Below are positions 1 to 8,585 of a stretch of 64,000 nucleotides of DNA, piece after piece. Numbering within the stretch: the stretch's first letter is position 1; every line of letters begins with the position of its first letter. This DNA comes from Arthrobacter_J sp038199985 (lineage in GTDB: Bacteria; Actinomycetota; Actinomycetes; Actinomycetales; Micrococcaceae), in assembly GCA_038199985.1 (NCBI GenBank), contig JBBPYK010000056.1, positions 65,171 to 129,170 of the forward strand, in the 5' to 3' direction. Both the position numbers and the translations under genes were made by a program. The notes beneath the pieces are model-generated. The model saw only the letters and a list, made by a program, of their open reading frames with translations, ran no database searches and had not been told where the DNA came from.

Positions 1-2
1 AG

Positions 3-1304
3 TTGGACGCGAATCAGCTGCCGCTGGCGACCATTTTTGCCTACTGGCTTTTCCCGCAGATCTTCTTCTACGGGCTTTACGCCGTCATGGGGCAGGTGCT
101 CAACGCTCACGGCCGATTCGGGGCTTATATGTGGGCGCCCGCGCTGAACAACGTGGTCGCCATTGCGGGTCTGCTGGTTTTCATCGCCATGTTTGGCACC
201 AACCGGGAGACCGGTTTCAGCCCGGGCGAATGGTCCAGTCAAGCGACCTTTGTGCTCGCGGGAAGCACTACCCTTGGCATTGTCCTGCAGGCGCTGATTC
301 TGATCTGGCCTTTGCGCAAGCTTCGCTTGGGGCTGCGTCCGCTGTTCGGTTTGCGGGGCGTGGGCCTGGGTACGACGGCGCGTGTCGCGAAATGGACCAT
401 CCTCACCATGTTGGTGGGCAACGGCGCCTACCTTGTCTACACATCGGTGGCCAGTAAGGCATCGTCGCTGCGCAACGACCTCATGGCACAGGACCCGCCA
501 CAGAACATCGCCGGGCACTTCACCCTCGAAACAGCATCAATGCTGTACATCATTCCGCACTCAGTGATCGCCCTGTCGCTGGCCACCGTCCTCTTCAACC
601 GCATGTCGCATTCGTTCACGGATAAAGACCTCGACGGGGTGCGTGAGTCCGTTTCCACTGGGCTGCGGACTATTGGAGTGGCAACAGTCTTCTGTTCAGC
701 AGTCCTGGTGGTCCTGGCTGGACCCATCAGCGTATTCTTCAGCGGCCGGTCCGACGTCGACGCTGCCATCCAAGCGCAGGTGCTCGTACTTCTGGCTGTC
801 AGCGCTCCGTTCTTCAGTTCCACTTTCGTCATGAACCGTGCGTTCTACGCCAATGAAGACGGACGTACGCCGTTCATCATGCAGGTCATCCTCTCCGTCG
901 TCGGGGTCTCGATGGCGGTTGTCGCAGGTTTACTTCCCGCGCAGTTCATTGTCATGGGCTTGGCGGTAGCGTATTCGCTGGGCAATGTGGCCGCCACGAT
1001 CGTGAGTCACATCTTCCTGAAGAAGGAGTTGGGCGATTACGGTGCTGGCCATATTGCCGACGTTCACTTGAGACTCGTTGCCGCGGCACTCGTCTCGGCG
1101 GCTGTTGGCGGCGGCTCGCTCTGGCTCTTCGGTGGTTACAACCCCGACGGATTCGCTTGGCAAAATTATTTCACCGCTGTCATCGTCGTCGTTGTGTGTG
1201 GCACGCTTATGGGGTTGGTCTACCTGCTGCTCCTGAAAGCACTGCGCGTCAGCGAGCTGAAGGACTTCCTCGCGCCCCTCCTACGGCGTGTAGGCCGGGC
1301 GTGA
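3..1304 (+). CDS. murJ: Lipid II flippase MurJ (5'-truncated by window edge)
   Basis: This is the C-terminal 433 codons of a polytopic membrane protein of the MurJ/MviN family, which flips lipid II across the cytoplasmic membrane for peptidoglycan synthesis. The reading frame is open to the window edge, so the TTG at base 3 is not the real start; full-length members exceed 500 residues. About ten hydrophobic segments are visible, with the family's hydrophilic loop pattern and a short basic C-terminus. Position next to trxB-trxA and upstream of a pseudokinase-type gene matches the actinobacterial mviN locus. In mycobacteria MviN (Rv3910) is fused to the pseudokinase; here the frame stops cleanly and the partner is a separate gene 156 bases downstream. 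The family call is secure; the N-terminus is not visible. Confidence 0.93.
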   Translation: MDANQLPLATIFAYWLFPQIFFYGLYAVMGQVLNAHGRFGAYMWAPALNNVVAIAGLLVFIAMFGTNRETGFSPGEWSSQATFVLAGSTTLGIVLQALILIWPLRKLRLGLRPLFGLRGVGLGTTARVAKWTILTMLVGNGAYLVYTSVASKASSLRNDLMAQDPPQNIAGHFTLETASMLYIIPHSVIALSLATVLFNRMSHSFTDKDLDGVRESVSTGLRTIGVATVFCSAVLVVLAGPISVFFSGRSDVDAAIQAQVLVLLAVSAPFFSSTFVMNRAFYANEDGRTPFIMQVILSVVGVSMAVVAGLLPAQFIVMGLAVAYSLGNVAATIVSHIFLKKELGDYGAGHIADVHLRLVAAALVSAAVGGGSLWLFGGYNPDGFAWQNYFTAVIVVVVCGTLMGLVYLLLLKALRVSELKDFLAPLLRRVGRA

Positions 1305-1460
1305 GTAGGGCGCTACATCCCGGTATCGCGTGAGTAACGGCGGTTGACAGGTAGCATTAAGCCAAAGTTGCGAAAGAAGTTTCGATAACAGTCGCCGGCG
1401 TGCACAAATTCAAGGGCAAGTCGGCGTCCTATTGTTCTAGCGATTCCGCGGGAGGAACAC

Positions 1461-2804
1461 GTGCCACAACCAGTCGAAGCCGGATCAGTCCTGGGCGGAC
1501 GATACAAGGTTACCGGTCAAGTTCTGGCCTCCGCCGACGACGATATGGTCCTTGACGGCATCGACCTGGTGTTGAACCGTCCCGTGAGCATCCTCCTGGC
1601 ATCCCCCGCCAATGCCAGCCAGATGACCGCCAGCGCGCGCGAACTCGCAACAGGAGAACGCCCGGGCAACATCCAGGTACTGGACCTCGGGATCAGCGAG
1701 GAACACACGTACTTGGTCACTAGCCAAGCTGAGCCGGCAGACCTGCTGGATCTAGTGATTGAGCAGAACAAGACATACATTGAGCCGTTCTTCACAGATA
1801 CTCTAGGCTCGGAGATTTTCGGTCATGCAAGGTCCACTGAGCCCATGGTCTACGACGACGACGATGACTACTACGAAGAACAGGCCCGTAAACAGGGTTC
1901 CGGCCGCAAGTCCCGGCCACAGTCTGAGCCGCGCCGACCAGAATCTCCGCGACCTGCGCCCATCGCGCCACCGCCCCCGGCATCACGTCCTGGCGCCCGT
2001 TCCCAAGATGACACCGCGGAACAACGCCAATCCCGATTTCCGGCCGCTGCTCTATCCGGCGGCGCCCCCTACAACGGAGATAATGAGGATGAATACGACG
2101 ACTACGACGACGCACCCACCGAGCGCGGCAACAAGGTACGTCGCGGCTTGATCGGGACCATATTTGCGGCCATCGTGGTAGTCGCCGTCGTACTCGCCGT
2201 CTCAAATTTGGGCAATCTTGGCAGTCTTTTCAGCTCCGACCCGGTCGCTGGACAGGATCAGAACACTAGTGCGCCAACCCAATCCAAGACGCCTACGCCG
2301 TCGAGCAGTGAAAGCGAAACCAGCGAGGAGCAGGAAGCGGTTCCTCCTGAAATCGTGGGCGTCACGCGCCTGGTCCCGAATAATCCAGAGCTCAACTCGG
2401 GTTCGGATGCTGATCTACCCAAGTTGGTTGACAACAATCCGGCCTCCTATTGGCAGAGTTTTGTGTTCGCCAACGATACTTTTGGCGGTTTAGCGCAGAA
2501 CATGGCTCTCGTTGTCGAACTTCAGGAGCCCTCCTCCATCAGTCAGGTGGAAATCACCCAGTTGAATGGGGCCGGCGGAAATTTCGAAGTCCTGCTCAAT
2601 GAAACTCCCACTCTTGAAGGTGCTCAGCAGGTTGCCCAAAGCTCGTTCACGGGGACAACGGTCACTCTGCCCGTCTCAACAGAGGACGGCACTACCGCTA
2701 AAGCACAGTACGTGATCGTGAACTTCACGCAGCTACCGCGCCTGAGCGGAATCCAGGCCGAGTTCCCCTGGGGCCTGCGCATTGCGGAGATCAGCGTCTC
2801 CTAG
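1461..2804 (+). CDS. Pseudokinase N-lobe / single-TM / discoidin-like membrane protein (MurJ partner)
   Basis: A 447-residue protein with three parts. Residues 1-110 resemble a Ser/Thr kinase N-lobe (LGGRYKVTG near residue 12, a DLVLNRPVSI strand near 35, a hinge-like LVTSQAEPADLL near 85). No HRD or DFG motif follows, so it cannot be an active kinase. An acidic, Pro/Arg-rich linker leads to one membrane span at about 228-250. After a Ser/Thr-rich stalk, residues 300-447 look like an F5/8-type C (discoidin-like) fold outside the cell. This matches the tail of mycobacterial MviN, whose pseudokinase binds FhaA when phosphorylated by PknB; that role is inferred here. fhaA and pknB are also in this window. 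GTG start with GGGAGGAAC upstream. Confidence 0.8.
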   Translation: MPQPVEAGSVLGGRYKVTGQVLASADDDMVLDGIDLVLNRPVSILLASPANASQMTASARELATGERPGNIQVLDLGISEEHTYLVTSQAEPADLLDLVIEQNKTYIEPFFTDTLGSEIFGHARSTEPMVYDDDDDYYEEQARKQGSGRKSRPQSEPRRPESPRPAPIAPPPPASRPGARSQDDTAEQRQSRFPAAALSGGAPYNGDNEDEYDDYDDAPTERGNKVRRGLIGTIFAAIVVVAVVLAVSNLGNLGSLFSSDPVAGQDQNTSAPTQSKTPTPSSSESETSEEQEAVPPEIVGVTRLVPNNPELNSGSDADLPKLVDNNPASYWQSFVFANDTFGGLAQNMALVVELQEPSSISQVEITQLNGAGGNFEVLLNETPTLEGAQQVAQSSFTGTTVTLPVSTEDGTTAKAQYVIVNFTQLPRLSGIQAEFPWGLRIAEISVS

Positions 2805-2850
2805 CGCTCCCGACGTGTTCTAGTGGAGGACCGTCTCTGCCTCCCGCCAC

Positions 2851-2876
2851 GGAATAACGCGTGACCCCATAAGGTT
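2851..2876 (+). promoter_or_regulatory. SigR/SigH-type oxidative stress promoter of trxBA
   Basis: The sequence is GGAAT, then 18 bases, then GTT, 47 bases before the trxB start. This fits the consensus of Streptomyces SigR and mycobacterial SigH (GGAAT-N18/19-GTT). In Streptomyces, trxBA is a well-known member of that thiol-oxidative-stress regulon. The match was found by eye; no start site has been mapped. Confidence 0.65.
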
Positions 2877-2922
2877 GTGACCGAGAGATCATGAAATCAG
2901 TGAGGGAAAGGTCTACCGCATC

Positions 2923-3957
2923 GTGAGCGTCAACACCCCGTCAGGCAGCACGAACACACAGGAAATCCGCGATGTCATCATCGTGGGGTCCGGCCCCGCC
3001 GGATATACCGCAGCCGTATACACGGCACGAGCGAACCTTAAACCTCTACTCATCGCGAGTTCCGTCACGGCAGGCGGCGAGCTGATGAATACTACCGACG
3101 TCGAGAACTACCCCGGGTTTCCCGAAGGCGTTATGGGCCCAGACCTTATGGAACAGTTCGAAAAGCAGGCAGTCCGCTTCGGCACGGAGATCATGTTTGA
3201 GGACGTCACCTCCGTGGAACTGGAGGGCGACGTCAAGAAGGTCATCATCGGTACCGGTGCCACTTTTCTAGCACGCTCAGTGATTATTTCTACCGGCTCG
3301 GCTTATCGTGAACTTGGACTCGACGACGAGAGGCGACTCTCAGGCCACGGAGTCAGCTGGTGTGCCACCTGCGACGGGTTCTTCTTCAAAGACCAGGACA
3401 TCGCCGTGATCGGCGGAGGGGACTCCGCCATGGAAGAAGCGCTGTTCCTCACAAAGTTCGCGCGCAGCGTGACCGTTGTTCATCGCCGAGATACCTTGCG
3501 CGCGTCGAAAATCATGCAGGATCGCGCTCTAGCCCACCCGAAGATCTCGTTCGTGTGGAACGCCGAGGTTACCGGTAGAGACGGGACCAACAAGGTCACC
3601 GCGCTGAATTTCCGGGACCGAATCAGTGGTGAATTGTCGTCGCTGCCCGTTACCGGCGTTTTCGTCGCGATTGGTAACGATCCTCGTGTAGATCTCGTTA
3701 AGGACCAGCTCGAGCTCACGGTGGAGGGGACCATCGCAGTTCAAGGGCGCACCTCGATCACCTCACTTGCCGGAGTGTTCGCAGCTGGTGACGTCATAGA
3801 CCCAACGTACCGGCAGGCCATCACTGCCTCCGGATCCGGATGTGTGGCAGCTATCGACGTTGAGCACTATCTCGCGGACCTTGGCGACGCCGCAGATACT
3901 GCAGCTGAAGTTCCAACACCAGCGGCAGAAGCCGTTTCCGAAACCGCTAGCCTGTAA
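2923..3957 (+). CDS. trxB: Thioredoxin-disulfide reductase
   Basis: A 344-residue cytoplasmic flavoenzyme that passes electrons from NADPH through FAD and a redox disulfide to thioredoxin. Visible motifs are the FAD-binding GSGPAGYTA (residues 23-30), the active-site CATC at 147-150, the NADPH-binding GGGDSA at 164-169 and the C-terminal FAD motif VFAAGDV. The length is slightly above the usual 310-320 because of a 16-residue N-terminal extension and an Ala/Glu-rich tail of about 25 residues. The GTG start at 2923 lies behind a GAGGGAAAGG-like ribosome site. trxA follows after 28 bases, so the two should be co-transcribed from the SigR-type promoter. Confidence 0.97.
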   Translation: MSVNTPSGSTNTQEIRDVIIVGSGPAGYTAAVYTARANLKPLLIASSVTAGGELMNTTDVENYPGFPEGVMGPDLMEQFEKQAVRFGTEIMFEDVTSVELEGDVKKVIIGTGATFLARSVIISTGSAYRELGLDDERRLSGHGVSWCATCDGFFFKDQDIAVIGGGDSAMEEALFLTKFARSVTVVHRRDTLRASKIMQDRALAHPKISFVWNAEVTGRDGTNKVTALNFRDRISGELSSLPVTGVFVAIGNDPRVDLVKDQLELTVEGTIAVQGRTSITSLAGVFAAGDVIDPTYRQAITASGSGCVAAIDVEHYLADLGDAADTAAEVPTPAAEAVSETASL

Positions 3958-3985
3958 CCGGCTATCACCAAAGGAGCTAATGAGC

Positions 3986-4312
3986 ATGAGCAATGCAAAG
4001 GCAGTAACTGACCAGTCGTTTGATACCGATGTCCTCCAGTCCGAGAAACCCGTCATTGTGGACTTCTGGGCTGAGTGGTGCGGTCCGTGCCGGAAGCTCG
4101 GACCCATCTTGGACGAAATGTCCGTGGAGCACGCGGACACCATCGACGTTGTGAAACTCAACGTCGATGAGAACCCGGCCATCGCCGCACAATACGGAAT
4201 TACGTCGATCCCCGCGGTCTACGTTTTCAAAGGTGGCGAGGTTGCGGCAAAATCGATCGGAGCCAAGCCCAAGCAAGCGCTGGAGGCAGAATTTGCGGAG
4301 TTCCTGAAGTAG
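3986..4312 (+). CDS. trxA: Thioredoxin
   Basis: A 108-residue thioredoxin, the usual length, with the active site WCGPC at residues 31-35 and the conserved cis-proline region TSIPAVYVF. It reduces protein disulfides in the cytoplasm and is itself reduced by TrxB. Two in-frame ATGs lie six bases apart (3980 and 3986). The second is chosen because the AAAGGAG site ending at 3976 is then nine bases away, a better spacing than three. It is the last gene of the trxBA operon and is followed by a hairpin terminator and the long parS-bearing non-coding region. Confidence 0.96.
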   Translation: MSNAKAVTDQSFDTDVLQSEKPVIVDFWAEWCGPCRKLGPILDEMSVEHADTIDVVKLNVDENPAIAAQYGITSIPAVYVFKGGEVAAKSIGAKPKQALEAEFAEFLK

Positions 4313-4363
4313 AACCCAGTTCGATGCAGAGTCGCCCGACTATTGATTTTTGGGCAGCTCGAA

Positions 4364-4417
4364 AGTGCCGGCGTGTTGTCGTCCCATGGGGATTGATACG
4401 CGCCGGCACTCATTTTT
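4364..4417 (+). terminator. Hairpin terminator after trxA
   Basis: A perfect 10-bp stem (AGTGCCGGCG at 4364-4373 with CGCCGGCACT at 4401-4410) is followed by CATTTTT. The 27-base loop contains a small CCCATGGG palindrome. It sits 51 bases after the trxA stop and fits a rho-independent terminator with a long loop. Confidence 0.6.
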
Positions 4418-4614
4418 AAGAAATACCCGAATGACGAACGCACAACTACTTAGCAATTGAGTTAGGTTGCTTTCCAGCTCTTTGTTTCCTTTCGCTTCAT
4501 AAATTGCGGGAATGAACACAGATCGCGAATCCAACGGGTGAGTAGTATTCGGTTGGTTTGTATTGACCGGCCAGTTCGTCCTGATGACAGGCATGTAGCG
4601 TGCTCAATGTCTAG

Positions 4615-4628
4615 GTTTCACGTGAAAC
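4615..4628. promoter_or_regulatory. parS site 1
   Basis: Palindrome GTTTCACGTGAAAC, the core of the bacterial parS consensus bound by ParB. The outer bases are G and A, so one outer position deviates from TGTTTCACGTGAAACA. Confidence 0.93.
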
Positions 4629-5256
4629 ATAGCCGAGATTTTGTCGAGAGAGCGGTACGGCTTTCATTCTTGTGGACCAACTCCTCCGACAGTGTGCGTC
4701 GACCGTTGTGATAAGAAGGATGGCCATTTCAGGTGCGCCAGGCGCGGGCACGTTTGTCGGACTGGTTGGGATTCGCCTCTGATTTGTGCGGCAGCGGAAG
4801 CCTCCATGAACCAGGCATGAATGGCGGTTGGTTTAGGCTCCATGGCGTCCAGAGCGCAGTCTGGCAACTGCACCGAGCCACAGGAGACCGCCGATAAGCG
4901 CATGATTCGTGCCGCCACCGGTTGACGCTGTTCATTTCCCGCCCAGGTAGGGCTCTCGGCGTGCGCCAAATTTTATGCGCCCGCGGCTAAAGTCCACGTC
5001 CGTAGCCGCCGGGCCTGAGGCGAAGGATTTACTTCGTCGCTGAGCTAGCCCCTGACAGGCGCCCTGCACACCCACCTCACGGATACTCGGTTCACGGAAG
5101 CTCGAATAGAGTACAGGCACACGGCGAATGCCACAGACAGTTGCGGAGAAGAGTCGTCGCTCATGCGGTGATTCAACCCGTTGGCAAACGAAGACCCAAA
5201 TGGGGGTGGGTGAGTACGTAGTGTCCGGCACTCAATTTGACCGCATGCCGACTCAC

Positions 5257-5270
5257 GTTTCACGTGAAAC
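5257..5270. promoter_or_regulatory. parS site 2
   Basis: The 14-bp parS core GTTTCACGTGAAAC, flanked by C and G, so the palindrome extends to 16 bp but with non-consensus outer bases. Confidence 0.92.
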
Positions 5271-5596
5271 GTCCTTCACATCCCTTCCAAGTCACCCTGG
5301 TCTGAGTCATACATCGATGGTTCCACCTACACCTCCGCTGGTCGTGTTCCTGGACCGATGACCTATAACCAGAAACTGACGTTTATGCCGACCGTGAATC
5401 CGAAGAGCGGCACCACTCCGAGAGTAGCGTCGGAGCTATTGGCAAACTGTCCTCGGATCCCCAAGTTCGAAACATCCGCGAAGTAGTTCGAATGCGATCG
5501 GCATACGACCGGAACAGCATCTTTTGCAATGGAGCCGGCAATTTGAGTCGCAACGCGGGAGTTCGGACATCATAGATTCGTGGCCTTGACCTGACT

Positions 5597-5610
5597 GTTT
5601 CACGTGAAAC
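5597..5610. promoter_or_regulatory. parS site 3
   Basis: Perfect 16-bp consensus TGTTTCACGTGAAACA at 5596-5611, in non-coding DNA. Confidence 0.95.
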
Positions 5611-5929
5611 ATCGGTATTGGTCATGCCCATAGAGTCGGCTGGGAAAACGGTGTTCTGTTTCCTCTAAAGCCATACGGACCCAATAGCGGGACAGGTGAG
5701 TGGACGTTCATCATCCATTCCGAGTCGCTAACGGGCACCCCATCACTTCGAGCTCGCCGAATTATGCGCCAAGCTTGGTTCCTGCGAATGCGTCCACCCG
5801 ATATCCAAGCGAGGCTCTCACGTCCTAGAATGGGCCAAACCTCGCCGAAGTTAAGAACCATCTTGCACATCATCGTCGTACCGGGCTGAGGGTCCGATAG
5901 CTCAAGTACATCCTGCTTCAGCGTTCAGT

Positions 5930-5943
5930 GTTTCACGTGAAAC
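5930..5943. promoter_or_regulatory. parS site 4
   Basis: Perfect 16-bp consensus TGTTTCACGTGAAACA at 5929-5944, about 75 bases beyond the parB stop. Confidence 0.95.
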
Positions 5944-6016
5944 ACTACTCTGCGTCTCACCCGTAATGGGCACGACCAATATGGGGACTTCGGACCTGCT
6001 AGAGCTAAACCCGCGA

Positions 6017-7267
6017 TTACTCCGGGGACGGTGAAAGAACGCTCATAATGCGATTGAGGTCGTCGACAGAAGCAAACTCAATACTTACTTTGCCCTTCTT
6101 TGCTCCGAGAGTGATTTTTACGCTCGTGTCCAACCTATCGGCGAGCGAGGTTTCCAGGTAATCCAAGCGTTCATGTCTCGCACCTGCCCGAGGCTTGTTT
6201 GCGCGAGTAGGCCTTCTGAGTCCATCACTCAGGGCTACAATTTCTTCGGTTGCACGCACAGACAGACCCTCTGCCACGATCTTCTGTGCCAACTTCTCCA
6301 TGTCCGCGTGGTCCTCCAAGGCGAGAAGTGCACGCGCATGGCCCGCTGAGAGTACGCCCGCCGCAAGTCGCCGTTGTACAAGCGGCGGCAACTTCATGAG
6401 TCGAAGGGTGTTTGATATCTGCGGACGGGACCGACCTATGCGTTCTGCAAGCTCGTCATGGGAACAGCCAAAATCATCGAGAAGCTGCCGGTATGCAGCC
6501 GCTTCCTCAAGTGGATTGAGTTGACTACGGTGCAAGTTCTCTAGGAGAGCGTCCCTGAGCAATGCCTCGTTATCCGTGGACCGGATGATAGCTGGAACAC
6601 TCTGGAGTCCTGCCTCCTGGGCTGCCCTCCAACGGCGTTCACCCATAACGAGCTCATACTTTTGGCCGCCCTCCTCTTGCGAAGGACGAACAACTATCGG
6701 TTGAAGAACGCCGATCTCACGAATGGAGTGAACGAGCTCGGCCATGTCGTCCTCGTCAAAGACATTACGAGGTTGTTTACGGTTCGGATGAATTGAGGTA
6801 ACAGCAACTTCTGCGAACTCGGCCCCCGGCACCGGAACAAGTGTTTCACGTGAAACATCGTCTTCCTCGGGGGTGCCAGGACTGTCCCTCTGCTCCGGGC
6901 CGGCGTCGGCGTGCGAGGAGTCCTTCCTCGGACGCACCCCTCCACCCTTCGGTTTGCTCGGTGTATCACCTTTGCTCACACCAACTTCCGTCTTTCCTTG
7001 CCGTTCAGCAGCCAATTTATCCTGAGCACCCGGCCGGGGCTCAGCGGCTGACACATGCTCGACACCGGGCACCGAAGGTGACTCTACGGGGTCTGATTGA
7101 TCAGGAGATGCTATTGGTGCCGCGGCGGACGGAAAAAAGACGTCGTCGACTGGACGCCCCGATCGACGGCGAGGTTGTTCCTGATCGTCCGCAGGAGGAG
7201 AAACCTCAGCACTGCTCGGAATAAGCGCTCCGAGCCCACGGCCTAAACCGCGACGCTTTTCAACCAT
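6017..7267 (-). CDS. parB: Chromosome partitioning protein ParB
   Basis: A 416-residue ParB/Spo0J protein: a CTP-dependent clamp that loads at parS and spreads to organise the origin. The N-terminal GLGRGLGALIP (residues 7-17) matches the peptide that stimulates ParA ATPase. A long Pro/Glu-rich linker runs to about residue 150. The CTP-binding domain contains GERRWRAA near 209, followed by a helix-turn-helix (SHDELAERIGRSRPQIS) and the C-terminal dimer domain. The ATG at 7267 is chosen over a GTG 15 bases upstream because GGAAGGAAA precedes it at good spacing and the protein then starts MVEKRRGLGRG. A parS site in the linker encodes VSRET (residues 138-142). It lies 93 bases downstream of parA in the leftward operon. 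Confidence 0.96.
   Translation of the reverse strand: MVEKRRGLGRGLGALIPSSAEVSPPADDQEQPRRRSGRPVDDVFFPSAAAPIASPDQSDPVESPSVPGVEHVSAAEPRPGAQDKLAAERQGKTEVGVSKGDTPSKPKGGGVRPRKDSSHADAGPEQRDSPGTPEEDDVSRETLVPVPGAEFAEVAVTSIHPNRKQPRNVFDEDDMAELVHSIREIGVLQPIVVRPSQEEGGQKYELVMGERRWRAAQEAGLQSVPAIIRSTDNEALLRDALLENLHRSQLNPLEEAAAYRQLLDDFGCSHDELAERIGRSRPQISNTLRLMKLPPLVQRRLAAGVLSAGHARALLALEDHADMEKLAQKIVAEGLSVRATEEIVALSDGLRRPTRANKPRAGARHERLDYLETSLADRLDTSVKITLGAKKGKVSIEFASVDDLNRIMSVLSPSPE
6843..6856. promoter_or_regulatory. parS site 5, inside parB
   Basis: Perfect 16-bp consensus at 6842-6857, within the parB linker coding sequence. On the coding strand it reads as Val-Ser-Arg-Glu-Thr. Confidence 0.95.
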
Positions 7268-7360
7268 AGAGTTTCCTTCCACTGCAAGCGCCCCTCAAGA
7301 CGGAGGCATAGATTTCAATGAAACCAAGTCTAGTGCCAGTGGACCCAAACAGGTCTGAAG

Positions 7361-8473
7361 CTACGCCCCGCGTTCTGCGATTTCCGCTGCCGCCTCGAGG
7401 TAAGAGAGAGCACCGCTGGACGACGGATCGTAGGTCATCACTGTTTGTTGATAGCTCGGTGCTTCTGATATTCGGACAGACCGAGGAACAACGGCCTGGA
7501 GAACTTGTTTAGGAAAGTGCTCTCGAACTTCAGTGGCGACTTGGGAGGCAAGATTCGTCCTGCCGTCGTACATCGTCAGCAATATGGTTGATACGACAAG
7601 ATTCGCGTTCAAATGCTTCTGGATCATCTCAATGTTTTTGAGCAACTGGCTGAGGCCTTCGAGCGCATAGTACTCACACTGTATTGGGATCAGCACTTCT
7701 CGAGCTGCGACAAAGGCGTTGACAGTCAACAGGCCCAAACTTGGTGGACAATCGATGAGAACGTAGTCGAGTCTCTCTTCGCCCTTCTCTTCGCGCTCAC
7801 GTTCATATAGTTCAATGGCCCGACTAAGCCGTTGCTCGCGAGCCACAAGTGAGACCAGCTCAATCTCAGCCCCCGCTAGATGGATGGTTGCTGGCGCACA
7901 GATGAGCCGTTCAATGTCTGGACACCGTGCCACGACCTGAGACAGCGGTACATCGTCGATGAGCACTTCATAGATGCTCTCTACTTCCGCATGATGCTCG
8001 ATGCCCAACGCCGTCGAGGCATTGCCCTGAGGATCAATGTCAATGACGAGAACGTTCAGGCCCGCAGATGCAAGAGCCGCAGCCAGATTAACCGTGGTTG
8101 TGGTCTTCCCGACGCCGCCCTTCTGATTGCTAACGGTAAGAACTCGGGTGTGCTGAGGCCTCGGAAGTTTCCGTCCCAACAACTTTTCTCGTCTTTTGTT
8201 CTCACTCGCCAATTCACGCGCAAGAGGGGTGCTCTCGTCCATACTGTCCATGACGTCTAACACCTTGCTCTGAGGATCATCACCCTGGTGGCCGACATCC
8301 TTCGACGGCGCGGGACTGTCATCGGCGGACGACCGTGTTTCACGTGAAACAATTCCTGTATTAGAAGGATCCGCAAACACTTCCGGTTGGATTCTACTAA
8401 TTTGAGACGAAAGTAGAGAGCCCAGCATTGCAAATGCCGGCATCTTGCGTGCCGCAGAATCCTTGCTTGCCAC
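7361..8473 (-). CDS. parA: Chromosome partitioning ATPase ParA
   Basis: A 370-residue ParA/Soj-type ATPase that drives origin segregation with ParB. The deviant Walker A box KGGVGKT is at residues 118-124, followed by DIDPQGNAS and the YVLIDCPPSLG Walker B region. Soj proteins are usually about 250-260 residues; here a low-complexity extension of about 110 residues precedes the fold. It appears to be translated, because the GTG at 8473 has a GGAAGGTGAG site upstream and the extension stays open. A parS site in the extension encodes VSRET (residues 42-46). An internal start near residue 75 cannot be excluded. It lies in the leftward operon between rsmG and parB. Confidence 0.94.
   Translation of the reverse strand: MASKDSAARKMPAFAMLGSLLSSQISRIQPEVFADPSNTGIVSRETRSSADDSPAPSKDVGHQGDDPQSKVLDVMDSMDESTPLARELASENKRREKLLGRKLPRPQHTRVLTVSNQKGGVGKTTTTVNLAAALASAGLNVLVIDIDPQGNASTALGIEHHAEVESIYEVLIDDVPLSQVVARCPDIERLICAPATIHLAGAEIELVSLVAREQRLSRAIELYEREREEKGEERLDYVLIDCPPSLGLLTVNAFVAAREVLIPIQCEYYALEGLSQLLKNIEMIQKHLNANLVVSTILLTMYDGRTNLASQVATEVREHFPKQVLQAVVPRSVRISEAPSYQQTVMTYDPSSSGALSYLEAAAEIAERGA
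8337..8350. promoter_or_regulatory. parS site 6, inside parA
   Basis: Perfect 16-bp consensus at 8336-8351, in the region encoding the ParA N-terminal extension. It is read on the minus strand as VSRET. Confidence 0.94.
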
Positions 8474-8585
8474 TATTCTTGCTCACCTTCCAACGCTCGC
8501 CTCAACCACTCTAGACTAGCCGTTCGACCGACTCACTAGGTCGCGCAACACAGTCAACTCAGCGCATGAGGACAAATGCGGCAAC

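Larger units (their letters stand above)
4418..6016. other. Gene-free parS-bearing region
   Basis: About 1.6 kb between the trxA terminator and the 3' end of parB. I find no reading frame here with family resemblance, credible ribosome site or coding character on either strand, and no recognisable pseudogene. It holds four parS sites at roughly 330-640-base intervals. In mycobacteria this interval carries cwlM and other genes; none is visible here. It looks like the chromosomal centromere region. Confidence 0.6.

Noticed and set aside
3842..3985. A 48-codon N-terminal extension of trxA into the trxB 3' end
   Set aside because: The short start gives the standard 108-residue thioredoxin and has the ribosome site.
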